Of a stretch of 64,000 bases of DNA, positions 16,791 to 25,310 are shown in pieces. The stretch's first letter is position 1; each line of letters begins with the position of its first letter. The stretch spans positions 26,440 through 90,439 of the forward strand of contig JAIBBN010000013.1 of NCBI GenBank assembly GCA_019694655.1, read 5' to 3'. A model generated the notes under the pieces. It was not told where the DNA came from and ran no database searches. It saw only the letters and a program-made list of their open reading frames with translations. Origin of the DNA: Leptospirales bacterium. GTDB lineage: Bacteria > Spirochaetota > Leptospiria > Leptospirales > Leptonemataceae. The position numbers and the translations under genes are program-made.

Positions 16791-17598
16791 ACGCTGGCCG
16801 GCGGCGTGGACTGCGGTCAGTCTACGCGACGACGAGTTTCAGCGCTTTGCCGACCTGATCAGCGAGGCCGCTGGCGTTCATCTGGCCCCGATCAAGAAAT
16901 CGCTGGTACAGGGTCGACTTTCCGCAAGGTTGCGCGCGCTTGGCTGCACAGATTTTCTCAGTTACCACAACATCTTGCAGCAGGACCACGCTGAACGACA
17001 GCGAGCGATTGATCTTTTGACGACGCACGAGACTTCTTTTTTTCGACATTCTTCACATTTTGAAGCTCTGGCTGAAATGGCCCGGCGTTCCGATTCCGCC
17101 GAATTCCGCGTTTGGAGCGCGGCCTGCTCCAGCGGGGAAGAAGCCTACAGTATTGCCATGATTCTGGCTGAGCATTGCCGCGGGGCGTGGAGCGTGGTAG
17201 CTACCGATATCAGCCAGGGCATCCTGGCGCAGGCGGCGCGCGGGGAGTTTCGCATCGAACAAAAGCAACAGGTGCCGCCGGCCTTGCTCAAGCGTTACTG
17301 TCTGCGCGGCGTGGACCAACGAGCACATCTGATGAAGATTTCACGCCAGCTTCGAGAGCGAGTTCGCTTCATGCAGGCCAGCGTTCTGGCGCCGCCGCCC
17401 TTTGGCGAATTGTGCGATGCCGTCTTTCTTCGCAATGTAATCATCTATTTTCCGGAGTCAAATAAGCAGCGTGCGTTGCAAATTGCGATTTCTCGGTTGA
17501 AGCGCGGAGGTCGGCTTTTTCTGGGCGGCTCCGAATCGCTGCGGCCGCAACAGCCCGGCATGCGCATGGTGCAACCAGCGGTATATAGCAAACAATGA
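16762..17598 (+). CDS. cheR: Chemotaxis protein methyltransferase CheR
   Basis: A 278-residue SAM-dependent enzyme that methylates receptor glutamates. The all-helical N-terminal domain (about 10-85) is followed by the catalytic domain with HETSFFRHSSHF, the SAM motif FRVWSAACSSGEEAYSIAM and AVFLRNVIIYF. I placed the start at 16762, inside the 3' end of cheW, because it gives the usual CheR length; a longer frame is only read-through of the cheW region. No extra TPR or array domain is present. The operon's receptor ends in a candidate CheR-binding pentapeptide. Confidence 0.95.
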   Translation: MKNQSASEFERWPAAWTAVSLRDDEFQRFADLISEAAGVHLAPIKKSLVQGRLSARLRALGCTDFLSYHNILQQDHAERQRAIDLLTTHETSFFRHSSHFEALAEMARRSDSAEFRVWSAACSSGEEAYSIAMILAEHCRGAWSVVATDISQGILAQAARGEFRIEQKQQVPPALLKRYCLRGVDQRAHLMKISRQLRERVRFMQASVLAPPPFGELCDAVFLRNVIIYFPESNKQRALQIAISRLKRGGRLFLGGSESLRPQQPGMRMVQPAVYSKQ

Positions 17599-18095
17599 AG
17601 TTCGTTGCCGAGGGAGATGTTTACCTGAAGCCCGGCGAAATGGCCTGGGCCGAAGCCGGTGTGCGCATCCGCACTGTACTGGGAAGTTGCGTAGCAATTT
17701 GTTTCTGGCATCCCGAGCGACGCAGCGGCGGAATGGCCCACGTTATGCTGCCCGGGCGCGCCTCGCCCGCCCCTCAGCTGGACGGCCGGTATGCTGATGA
17801 AGCGATGGCTATTATGGTAAAGCAGATGAGGCGCCACGGAGCGCCGCAAGAGTACATTGCCAAGATATTTGGCGGGGCTTCGCTGCTGGCCGGACTCTAT
17901 GGCAGAAGCGCAAGCGTCGACGTCGGGGCGCGTAACATAGAGCGCAGCCGGCAGCTGCTGGAGGAGCACGGCCTAATGCTTCAGTCCAGCGATCTGGGCG
18001 GGCAAGTTTATCGTCGGCTGCACTTCGAACTCAGCACCGGCGATGTTTGGCTGAAGCGCCTGCCGCTGCATGTTCCGACAGGCGCCCAACGATGA
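17595..18095 (+). CDS. cheD: Chemoreceptor glutamine deamidase CheD
   Basis: A 166-residue cysteine hydrolase that deamidates receptor glutamines. The nucleophile is Cys32 in TVLGSCVAICFW and the catalytic His is His49 in GGMAHVMLP, with the family's usual spacing of 17. The KIFGGASLL segment is also conserved. No cheC gene is seen in the window, so CheC-dependent control of CheD is not supported here. It overlaps cheR (ATGA) and cheB (ATGA). Confidence 0.95.
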   Translation: MKFVAEGDVYLKPGEMAWAEAGVRIRTVLGSCVAICFWHPERRSGGMAHVMLPGRASPAPQLDGRYADEAMAIMVKQMRRHGAPQEYIAKIFGGASLLAGLYGRSASVDVGARNIERSRQLLEEHGLMLQSSDLGGQVYRRLHFELSTGDVWLKRLPLHVPTGAQR

Positions 18096-19201
18096 GCGAA
18101 ACGCAAAGCACAGTACTGGTCATTGACGATTCCGCAGTAGTCCGCGAGGTGCTCTCTTTCGTGATTCAGAGCGATCCATCGCTGCGTCTTCTGGGCACGG
18201 CTTCCGATCCGATCTTCGCCTTGCAGAAGATGAAAGAAGAGTGGCCGGATGTCATCATACTGGATATCGAGATGCCGCGCATGGATGGCCTTACTTTCTT
18301 GCGTCAGTTGAGTAAACAACGGCCGACGCCTGTCGTACTCTGTTCTTCGCACGCCGAAAAGAATGCCCGCGTTACTCTCGAGGCTTACTCCCTGGGAGCG
18401 GCGGAAGCCATTGCCAAACCAAAGTTCGGTCTGCGCGATTTCCTCAGCGAATCCGCAGAGGAAATTCTGCGCGCAGTGAAGTCCGCAGCGCGCGCTGATG
18501 TGCGCAAACTCTTTCCGCTGACAACGGGCGCGCGCCTTGCCGCGCCCGTCTCCGTTGTGCAGCCCGAACCTGCCATAACCGTCGCCCGTGAGGCGACTGT
18601 CGAACCCGCCGCAGCCGGCAGCGCCTTGATACTGATCGGGGCCTCCACCGGCGGAACAACGGCCCTGGAACAAATTCTCAGCGAACTGCCGGCAGGCTGT
18701 CCGCCAATTTTGATCGTCCAGCATATGCCCGAAAATTTTACGCACGCTTTTGCCCAGCGCCTGGACCAGCGTTGTGCGCTCACCGTACGCGAGGCGGCCG
18801 ACGGCGAGACGTTGCAGGCCGGACTCTGTCTGCTGGCTCCCGGCGGGAAGCATATGCGTCTTTCGCCAGGCGGTCGCAACGTACAAATATTCGATGGGCC
18901 GCTGGTGAATCGGCACAGGCCGTCCGTCGATGTTCTATTTGAGTCCGCGGCCCGTCGGCCGGAGACAGGCGGCGTCCTGGCGCTGCTGCTCACCGGCATG
19001 GGAGGCGACGGTTCCAGAGGACTTTTGCATCTGCGCGAGGCCGGGGCCATGACCATCGGCCAGGATCGAGAAAGTTCCGTAGTCTACGGCATGGCAGCCG
19101 AAGCTATGAAATTGGGCGCAGTGCAGCAGGAATTGCCGCTGGCGAGGATGCCGGCGGCCATCGTTGAATTTGCAGCGGGACGGCGACGCGCCGCAGGGTA
19201 G
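18092..19201 (+). CDS. cheB: Chemotaxis response regulator methylesterase CheB
   Basis: A 369-residue protein. The N-terminal receiver has IDD at 11-13, phosphoacceptor Asp58 ([11 protein letters not shown]) and a Lys at 109. A linker (about 140-175) leads to the methylesterase domain, whose catalytic triad is visible as Ser185 (LIGASTGGT), His211 (VQHMP) and Asp306 (TGMGGDG). It removes methyl groups from receptors when phosphorylated by CheA. The ATG at 18092 overlaps the cheD stop; a longer in-frame start 45 bp upstream is unnecessary. Confidence 0.96.
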   Translation: MSETQSTVLVIDDSAVVREVLSFVIQSDPSLRLLGTASDPIFALQKMKEEWPDVIILDIEMPRMDGLTFLRQLSKQRPTPVVLCSSHAEKNARVTLEAYSLGAAEAIAKPKFGLRDFLSESAEEILRAVKSAARADVRKLFPLTTGARLAAPVSVVQPEPAITVAREATVEPAAAGSALILIGASTGGTTALEQILSELPAGCPPILIVQHMPENFTHAFAQRLDQRCALTVREAADGETLQAGLCLLAPGGKHMRLSPGGRNVQIFDGPLVNRHRPSVDVLFESAARRPETGGVLALLLTGMGGDGSRGLLHLREAGAMTIGQDRESSVVYGMAAEAMKLGAVQQELPLARMPAAIVEFAAGRRRAAG

Positions 19202-19208
19202 CACAGAT

Positions 19209-21239
19209 ATGAAGTGGATCTACAACCTCCGACTCTGGCAGAAGTTTCTGATTCTGGGGGCGGCGCTGGGCTTCTCACTGGTTTTGCTGGTATTCCTTCT
19301 GATCAGTGCGCGTTCCGTACAGATCGACTTTGCGCGCTGGGAGACCTACGGCAATCGCTACTTGCGACCATTGCGCCAGGCGCTGGCGCCGACGCTGGAC
19401 TACCGCCGCCTGAACACCGCTGGACTGCAGGATACTGACAACGCGGGCGCACAGCGAAATGCCAGTGCCGCCAGTATCGATGAGTCCTTTCAGCGACTGG
19501 AAGAGGTGAACGCCGAACTGGAAAACGAACTGGAAACGACGCAGGCGGCCATGCGAGCGCGTAATCGCGAATCTCTGCGACCAACGCAACTGGCCGCGCG
19601 CTGGCAAGAATTGCAGGGACGCAGTGAACGCGGCCAGTCTTCACGCGACGAAGTCACACGCTTGATCAAGGATCTGCGCGGACTGTACGCTCACGTCGGC
19701 GATACTTCAAAGCTGATCCTTGATCCAGATCTGGATACCTACTACACGATGAGTGTCACCCTGATTCGGCTGCCAGACTACTGGGAGGCTGCTTCCGATC
19801 TGAGCGATCTGGCCGAGCTTGCGGCAAACAAGAAGAACCTGGAGTTCCGGGAGCGCGCCGAGCTGCTGCGATTGGCGGCCGTTGTGCGCTCGCACAGTGA
19901 AGCGATTCAATCCGAACAGGAGCGTGCATTCACGGAAACGCGCAATTTCTCTGGCAGCGCAACTCTGGAAGAAAAGACCGGTCCGCTACTGCGCAGCTTT
20001 CTGGCTGAGAATGAAGAGCTGGTTTCATTTATTGAGAAGAATATCATTCAGAAAGAAAGCGCCGAAGCCTCGCCCTCCGAGGTTAGAAAGCGCGGCGAGA
20101 AGGCGTTGGACGCAAGTTTTCGGCTCTTTGACACGGCGCTTGATGAACTCGACGACATGCTGGAAACGCGCATCGGCGGCTTTCGCCGCAGCATGTATAT
20201 GATATTAGCAGCCGTCGCACTCTCGGTGCTGGTGGCCGCAACGCTGACAGTGTTGATGCTCCGTCAGATCCTCTCTCAAATCTCCAGCGCCATGGAACTG
20301 ACCGGCAAGCTTTCAGAGGGCGACATGAGCGCGCGCGTCGAGGCCCGCAGCCGCGACGAAATTGGCCGCATGCTTGGGGCGCTCAGCAACATGGCGCAGA
20401 GACTTTCTGATATCATTGACGAGATTCGCAATTCCGCCGAATCGATGGCCACGGCTTCCGATCAGGTCAACGCTACCGCCCAATCGCTGGCCCAATCCTC
20501 CAGCGAGCAGGCTGCCAGCGTGGAAGAAACCAGCGCCAGTCTGGAAGAGATGAACGCCAGCATTGCACAAAACGCCGACAACGCCACAACCACCGACGAC
20601 ATTGCCACGCGCACCGCCAATGAGGCCCGCGATGGCGGCTCGGCAGTGCAGGAAACGGTGCAGGCAATGCGCAAGATTGCCGAAAAAATATCAATTATTG
20701 AAGCCATAGCCTACCAGACCAACCTGCTGGCTCTGAACGCCGCCATCGAAGCGGCGCGCGCCGGCGAACACGGCAAAGGCTTTGCCGTGGTGGCCTCCGA
20801 AGTACGCAAGCTTGCCGAACGCAGCCAGGTGGCAGCGCAAGAGATCGGCAGTCTGGCATCCGGCAGCGTGACCATTGCTGAGGGCGCTGGTCGACTGCTC
20901 GATCAGATTGTGCCGAACATTCGTCAAACGGCGGATCTGGTGCAAGAAATCAGCGCGGCCTCGCGCGAACAGACCTCCGGCGTCCACCAGATCAGCCTGG
21001 CCATTGAGCAGCTGGAAAAGGTCACGCAGCAAAATGCGTCAGCCTCGGAGGAGCTTGCTGCGACGGCCGAAGAGATGAACGCTCAGGCCGCGTCGCTCCA
21101 GAATATGATGTCATTTTTCCGGGTCCAGGAACGACGCGGCGCCGCGCCACGTACGCCCAACGCGCCACCGACTGGCCTCAGCTACGCGGCGCCCGCGCCG
21201 GTTGCGAGCGACGACGATGCCGGATTTGAGCGTTTCTGA
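19209..21239 (+). CDS. Methyl-accepting chemotaxis protein
   Basis: A 676-residue transmembrane receptor. TM1 is at about 11-33 and TM2 at about 329-351. They flank a helical periplasmic sensor of about 295 residues containing [14 protein letters not shown], a motif common in helical bimodular-type sensors. HAMP (about 352-404) and a long cytoplasmic signalling hairpin follow, with the conserved tip [20 protein letters not shown]. After a flexible Pro/Ala-rich tail the protein ends in GFERF, which fits the x-[FHWY]-x-x-[FHWY] tether that docks CheR. The ATG at 19209 lies 7 bp after the cheB stop. The ligand is unknown. Confidence 0.95.
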   Translation: MKWIYNLRLWQKFLILGAALGFSLVLLVFLLISARSVQIDFARWETYGNRYLRPLRQALAPTLDYRRLNTAGLQDTDNAGAQRNASAASIDESFQRLEEVNAELENELETTQAAMRARNRESLRPTQLAARWQELQGRSERGQSSRDEVTRLIKDLRGLYAHVGDTSKLILDPDLDTYYTMSVTLIRLPDYWEAASDLSDLAELAANKKNLEFRERAELLRLAAVVRSHSEAIQSEQERAFTETRNFSGSATLEEKTGPLLRSFLAENEELVSFIEKNIIQKESAEASPSEVRKRGEKALDASFRLFDTALDELDDMLETRIGGFRRSMYMILAAVALSVLVAATLTVLMLRQILSQISSAMELTGKLSEGDMSARVEARSRDEIGRMLGALSNMAQRLSDIIDEIRNSAESMATASDQVNATAQSLAQSSSEQAASVEETSASLEEMNASIAQNADNATTTDDIATRTANEARDGGSAVQETVQAMRKIAEKISIIEAIAYQTNLLALNAAIEAARAGEHGKGFAVVASEVRKLAERSQVAAQEIGSLASGSVTIAEGAGRLLDQIVPNIRQTADLVQEISAASREQTSGVHQISLAIEQLEKVTQQNASASEELAATAEEMNAQAASLQNMMSFFRVQERRGAAPRTPNAPPTGLSYAAPAPVASDDDAGFERF

Positions 21240-21711
21240 CTCGCGCCTGGCCGGGCAGTTCCTCACACTGCGCATTGCCGGCCGACTTTGCGCGATGCCC
21301 ATCGCCGCCGTGCTGGAAATCATCGAGCGCGCCAGCCTGACCGGCATCCCCGCCAGTCCGCCCTTTGTCGCCGGAATGATGGACATGCGCGGCCGACCGG
21401 TGCTGGTACTCGATCCTGCGCAGCGGTTCTTTGGCGCACCTACGATGCCTACACGCGCCAGCTGCATTGTTCTCTTACAGGAGGGCATGACTCCGGGAAA
21501 AACGCTGTGCGGCCTCCTGGTTGACAGCGTGCACGATGTCATATCGCTGCAAGATACTTCGCCGGCTGAATTGCCGGACATGGGCTACAGCGCTCAGCTG
21601 CAATTCCTGGAAGGCGTGGCAACGATTGGCGGCGAAGTAATTTTCGTACTCAAGCCGGAGGCGATCTGGACGCGCGAGGAGATACAGGCGCTAGATCTGC
21701 CGCGCGATTGA
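21217..21711 (+). CDS. cheW: Second CheW-like coupling protein
   Basis: A 164-residue CheW-domain protein: [21 protein letters not shown], in part, then [24 protein letters not shown] and [14 protein letters not shown]. In the middle motif the usual G-V-x-N-L-R-G is altered to G-M-M-D-M-R-G. The start at ATG 21217 overlaps the receptor gene by 23 bp, so it is translationally linked to that receptor rather than to cheA. It may be an adaptor specific for this receptor. A TTG 15 bp upstream is a less likely start. Confidence 0.9.
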   Translation: MPDLSVSDSRLAGQFLTLRIAGRLCAMPIAAVLEIIERASLTGIPASPPFVAGMMDMRGRPVLVLDPAQRFFGAPTMPTRASCIVLLQEGMTPGKTLCGLLVDSVHDVISLQDTSPAELPDMGYSAQLQFLEGVATIGGEVIFVLKPEAIWTREEIQALDLPRD

Positions 21712-21712
21712 G

Positions 21713-22813
21713 CTAGAAGAAGGTTATGTCGTCAGCGGGCAGGCCCTCGACATCCATTACCGTAAAGATTTCGACTTCGCGCGCCTTGCCACGCAGGGTT
21801 TGAGTGCGAAACTTTTTCAGAGGAAAGATTTCGCTTACCTTATCGTAAGTGCTGCGATCAAGCAGCAGGTCGACATTAGCCTTTTTGGTAAGCGATTGAA
21901 GGCGACTGGCGGTATTGACCAAATCACCGATGACGGTGTATTCCATGCGTCGATAGGAGCCGACGTTACCGGCAAAGACGCGACCGGTGGTAATGCCCAT
22001 GCCAATGCGTATGTCTTCTTTCAGGTAAGGCGGCTTGGCCTGGTTAAATAGCTTGGTCATGCCGCGAACGGCGAGAGCCGCGCGCACAGCGTTCTCTGCA
22101 TCCTGCGGCGATCCAAAGGGGCAACCGAAGGTGGCCAGCAGCGCATCGCCGATCAGCTTGTTTACCGAACCGTGGTTGCTGAATATCAGATCCATGATAT
22201 CCGTAAACAGTATGCTTAACAAATCGGCCACGTGACGGGGATCAAGATTTTCGCTAATGCTGGTAAAGTTGCGAATGTCAATGAAGAGGATGGAAGCAAT
22301 CAGGCTTTCGCCGGCCACGTTGGCAAGGTCGCCGCTAACAATTTTACTGACCACATCATCGGAGAAATACTGCAGCAGCAATTTGCGTTCGCCAAGCAGG
22401 CGATTCTTAGCTTCCTCGAGTTCGACGCGCTGTCGCTCGCGCTTTACTGTGCTGCCAATGCGCAGCAAAAGTTCGGCCATGCTGAAGGGCTTGCGAATGA
22501 TATCTACCACGCCGCGGGCCAGCGAAGTAATGACCATTTCTTCATCTGGATGGTCGGCCAGGAGCAAAGCCGGGGCCTCTTCCAGATTCGGATGCGAGCG
22601 GACTTCGTCCAGCAAATCCAAACCCTTGGCGTCTTCCACGATCTCGGCGACAATGATCAGCGTTGGCTGGATGCGCAGCATAGCCTCGACGAGGCCGCTG
22701 CGCTGGCGGTGAAAGAAGACTTCATATCCCGTTATGGCCAGAAGCTGTTCGAAGCGTGCAACTGTCTCATCATCGCTATCGACGATTAACACCCGGGGTC
22801 GCGCTTCGCTCAT
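21713..22813 (-). CDS. Class III adenylate cyclase with degenerate receiver domain
   Basis: A 366-residue protein. Residues 5-125 form a receiver-like domain in which the phosphoacceptor position is Ala56 (TLIIVAEIV) and the switch Thr is also replaced, so it cannot be phosphorylated in the usual way. A short coiled coil (about 125-165) leads to a class III cyclase domain with metal-binding Asp179 (LFIDIRNFTS) and Asp223 (IGDALLATFG), Lys219, and transition-state residues Asn300 and Arg304 (VNTASRLQ). The Lys219/Thr293 pair resembles CyaC-type adenylate cyclases. The start at 22813 overlaps the methyltransferase stop (ATGA). It converges with the che operon, one base apart. Confidence 0.9.
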   Translation of the reverse strand: MSEARPRVLIVDSDDETVARFEQLLAITGYEVFFHRQRSGLVEAMLRIQPTLIIVAEIVEDAKGLDLLDEVRSHPNLEEAPALLLADHPDEEMVITSLARGVVDIIRKPFSMAELLLRIGSTVKRERQRVELEEAKNRLLGERKLLLQYFSDDVVSKIVSGDLANVAGESLIASILFIDIRNFTSISENLDPRHVADLLSILFTDIMDLIFSNHGSVNKLIGDALLATFGCPFGSPQDAENAVRAALAVRGMTKLFNQAKPPYLKEDIRIGMGITTGRVFAGNVGSYRRMEYTVIGDLVNTASRLQSLTKKANVDLLLDRSTYDKVSEIFPLKKFRTQTLRGKAREVEIFTVMDVEGLPADDITFF

Positions 22814-24021
22814 CCCGGCCAGTTGCGCGGCAGGCGCTCCGCCTTGCCTATCAAAATCAGATACTCGCTGAGCCTTCCGCTTGGGATCTGACTCCATTGC
22901 CCGGTCCATTGCATCGAGCGCATCACATGGTCGCGATGGCTCTTTTCGAAGACCCTGAATTCATAGCCAAGGTCGGAAATCATGCCGGCCAGATCGTCGC
23001 GCGAGACGCGGCCCTGGCTGCTGTAAGAAAGCAGCAAATAGGCGCAACGTGCGCTGCGTAAAGCGCGCTCCATTGCCTCCAGCGCAATCCATCGTCCGCT
23101 TTCTGGATTTCGATGATATTCTTCAAATATGGAAGAGCTCGTCGGATCCGAGCAATCGGCGCGGCGCGCCGCTCTGCCCTGGACGCTGGGTCGATCATTG
23201 AGGCAAAGCGTAGTCCAAACATGATAGTAAGAGGCATAGCGAACGCGCGACGGCGGCATGCGCTCATTGCCGGAGCCGTAGGGCGGATCAAGGTAGATCA
23301 AATCGGCGCTCTCGCTTGCCAGAAGATCGAAGAGGTCGGAACGCAATACGCGATGTCCCTGCTGGGCGGCGGCCGGAATCAACAATGGCAAGCGTAGACT
23401 GAGCGTTTGGTAGGAGCGTGAGGCCCAGCGTTTCAAGTAGCTGACCTGATGGCCAACGCTGCTATCAACGCGGTCCAGCGCCAGAATCAAGGCAGTCAGT
23501 AATACGCTGCGTTGGATTTCGCTGAGCGACAATCGATCAAGTTCCGAGCGAATTGCATCCAGCTTACGCGTGTTCTGCCATTGCCAGAGCTTCTTACGAC
23601 CATCGCCGGCGTCGGAACAAACCTGGCTGCCATCGCCGCCGTAGTGCTCGCTGAACCAGCCATGTTCGGGCGGAAGCGCGTTCAGATAGGCAAGTAAGGG
23701 AGCATAGAACTCCTCGTCCTCAGCGCTTAACAGGTAGCACTGGCCGAAAACCTGCGACCACACGGCAATATCATTGGCTGTAGTCCGCAAGCCATTGCGC
23801 GCCAGAGCCTGTGCGACGCGCGTGCTGCCGGAGCATGCGTCAAGGGCCGTCCGCACTGGCAAACGCGAGACAATATTCAATATGTCTGGAATCAGCTTCC
23901 GCTTTGAACCGGCATACTTAATACCTTCTGTGCGAAAGTCAAGGGCAGGTGCGGAATCCGCCGGGTCAAGCGCTGACAATGGGGGCATGAAATCGGCCGG
24001 ACTGACATTGGCAGCAGGCAA
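22810..24021 (-). CDS. D12-class DNA adenine N6-methyltransferase
   Basis: A 403-residue enzyme. Motif X-like GIKYAGSKRKLI at about 33-44, motif I ALDACSGSTRVAQAL around 61-70 and motif IV DPPYG at 245-249 (in LIYLDPPYGSG) follow the order of Dam/D12-class (alpha-group) N6-adenine methyltransferases. It is longer than E. coli Dam (278 aa), with extra sequence between motifs I and IV. No restriction endonuclease gene is adjacent, so it may be an orphan methyltransferase. Its target sequence cannot be read from the protein. It is translationally coupled to the downstream cyclase gene. Confidence 0.88.
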   Translation of the reverse strand: MPAANVSPADFMPPLSALDPADSAPALDFRTEGIKYAGSKRKLIPDILNIVSRLPVRTALDACSGSTRVAQALARNGLRTTANDIAVWSQVFGQCYLLSAEDEEFYAPLLAYLNALPPEHGWFSEHYGGDGSQVCSDAGDGRKKLWQWQNTRKLDAIRSELDRLSLSEIQRSVLLTALILALDRVDSSVGHQVSYLKRWASRSYQTLSLRLPLLIPAAAQQGHRVLRSDLFDLLASESADLIYLDPPYGSGNERMPPSRVRYASYYHVWTTLCLNDRPSVQGRAARRADCSDPTSSSIFEEYHRNPESGRWIALEAMERALRSARCAYLLLSYSSQGRVSRDDLAGMISDLGYEFRVFEKSHRDHVMRSMQWTGQWSQIPSGRLSEYLILIGKAERLPRNWPG

Positions 24022-24061
24022 CGAGCTCGGCCACGGTCAATGGGAAACCAATATTAATTGA

Positions 24062-24623
24062 ATCAAGCGATTCGAAATTAGTTGTCGCCGATTGGCTCAA
24101 TATTGTATGTAGATGAATATTATCTTAACTTTTAAATGCTGCTAGCGGAATTGGCTATCTTGACGGAATGGGACTACCTGGCACTATGGCCCGGAGATGT
24201 CTCTTTTTTGCTTTTCTGAATCCTCACTAATTGAACCTGCGGCCGGCACGACATCGTACAGCTGTGACAAGGTGCGCCGCATGACTGATAACTTCCAGGT
24301 CCGAGTTACGAGGCGCTTACCCCCCTGCTCGCCCTGCTGCGTAATGTTACGCCGGCACGCTTAGACGCTGTCAGCAAGGAACCATTCATCTCCCTGACGC
24401 CGAGCAAGGCGCTGGCGAAGGAGCGCTGCCAGTTGCGCGGCGATGCCGCGTTGCACTGGCTGCGATTCTTTGCTCTCGACGGCCTTGCAGCGACGGATCT
24501 AAAACGAAAGAATTTCATCGCCTGACCCAACGTATTCGCAGCTGACGCCGCCATTATCGTTTGCTGAAAAATTCACAAAAGGGCCCCGTTGCGCATCGTT
24601 AAGCCAATCGGACGCTGAACAGC
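24062..24623. other. Gene-poor, locally A+T-rich intergenic region
   Basis: About 560 bp without a credible intact gene. Its left part (24060-24180) is clearly richer in A+T than its surroundings and probably contains the promoter of the methyltransferase gene. The right part contains an open but start-less frame described separately. I see no tRNA, insertion-sequence ends or clear terminator. Confidence 0.6.
24292..24525 (+). pseudogene. Possible gene remnant without a start codon
   Basis: A frame open for 77 codons after a TAA at 24289 and closing at TGA 24523-24525. It encodes a plausible protein-like sequence (for example LLALLRNVTPARLDAV and ALHWLRFFALDGLA), but there is no ATG, GTG or TTG near its beginning. 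A short ATG-led frame just upstream (24281) reads into another phase, as if a frameshift had broken the gene. I do not recognise the family. It could also be chance in G+C-rich DNA. Confidence 0.3.
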
Positions 24624-24641
24624 GTGCGAAAGGAGCAAGGC

Positions 24642-25307
24642 GTGAATTGTTGGCAACGGCGTAGCAATGCGGCGCCTGCTTTGATTATGGTCGCATGGGC
24701 GCTGGCAGCCGGGTCGCTGCAGTGCTCTTCCAGCGCTCCGGAAGCATTCAACGAAGAGCAGTGGCGCAGCTTCAACGAGGCCCAAACTTTCTACCGCAAC
24801 CAAAAATTTGATCAGGCGGCGGCCCTGCTGGAGGCGCTCTACAAGGAACGGCCAGACTCAGTAGAAGCGGCAGTACTTCTGGCGCGCTGTCGCTTCTACA
24901 CCAGACAGTTCGATCAGGCTGAGAAAGCCCTACAGACTTTCCTCAATCGCGACGCTGACAACCCCTACGCCCTGATGTGGCTGGGCAAGACATTGGCCGC
25001 TCAGGATGCCCGGCAAAGCGAGGCGGCCGCCATTTTCAGACGCATCTTGCAGCGCGATCCCGAAAATTACGTAGCTCACTACTATTTAGGAAGGTGCCTG
25101 GAGTCGCAGAACGAGCTGCGTCCAGCTCTTGCCGCCTACCAATCGGCGCTCGGCGCCGACTATCAGCTTTCGCGCATCCACCTGCACATGGGTCGACTCT
25201 TCGAGCGCATGAACATGCCCGAGCGCAGCAGCGAGCATTACCGGATGGTCCGCGCCCTGAATATTAACGCGCGTGATGTCGCCGCTGCGTCCGACGAAGG
25301 CGGTTGA
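24642..25307 (+). CDS. TPR-repeat lipoprotein, first gene of the RND operon
   Basis: A 221-residue lipoprotein. The GTG at 24642 follows AGGAG by 7 bases and is preferred to an in-frame GTG 18 bp earlier. The signal sequence ends SLQC, followed by SSS. The mature protein consists of about five tetratricopeptide helical pairs (for example FDQAAALLEALYKERPDSVEA, in part, and DPENYVAHYYLGRCLESQNE), which form a protein-protein interaction scaffold. The next gene starts 3 bp after the stop. Its position at the head of a TolC/adaptor/RND operon suggests a role in assembling or anchoring that exporter, which is an inference. Confidence 0.8.
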   Translation: MNCWQRRSNAAPALIMVAWALAAGSLQCSSSAPEAFNEEQWRSFNEAQTFYRNQKFDQAAALLEALYKERPDSVEAAVLLARCRFYTRQFDQAEKALQTFLNRDADNPYALMWLGKTLAAQDARQSEAAAIFRRILQRDPENYVAHYYLGRCLESQNELRPALAAYQSALGADYQLSRIHLHMGRLFERMNMPERSSEHYRMVRALNINARDVAAASDEGG

Positions 25308-25310
25308 TTC

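Noticed and set aside
24062..24623. Insertion sequence or prophage remnant
   Set aside because: No terminal inverted repeats, target-site duplications, transposase or integrase motifs are visible. Only an unidentified start-less frame is present.
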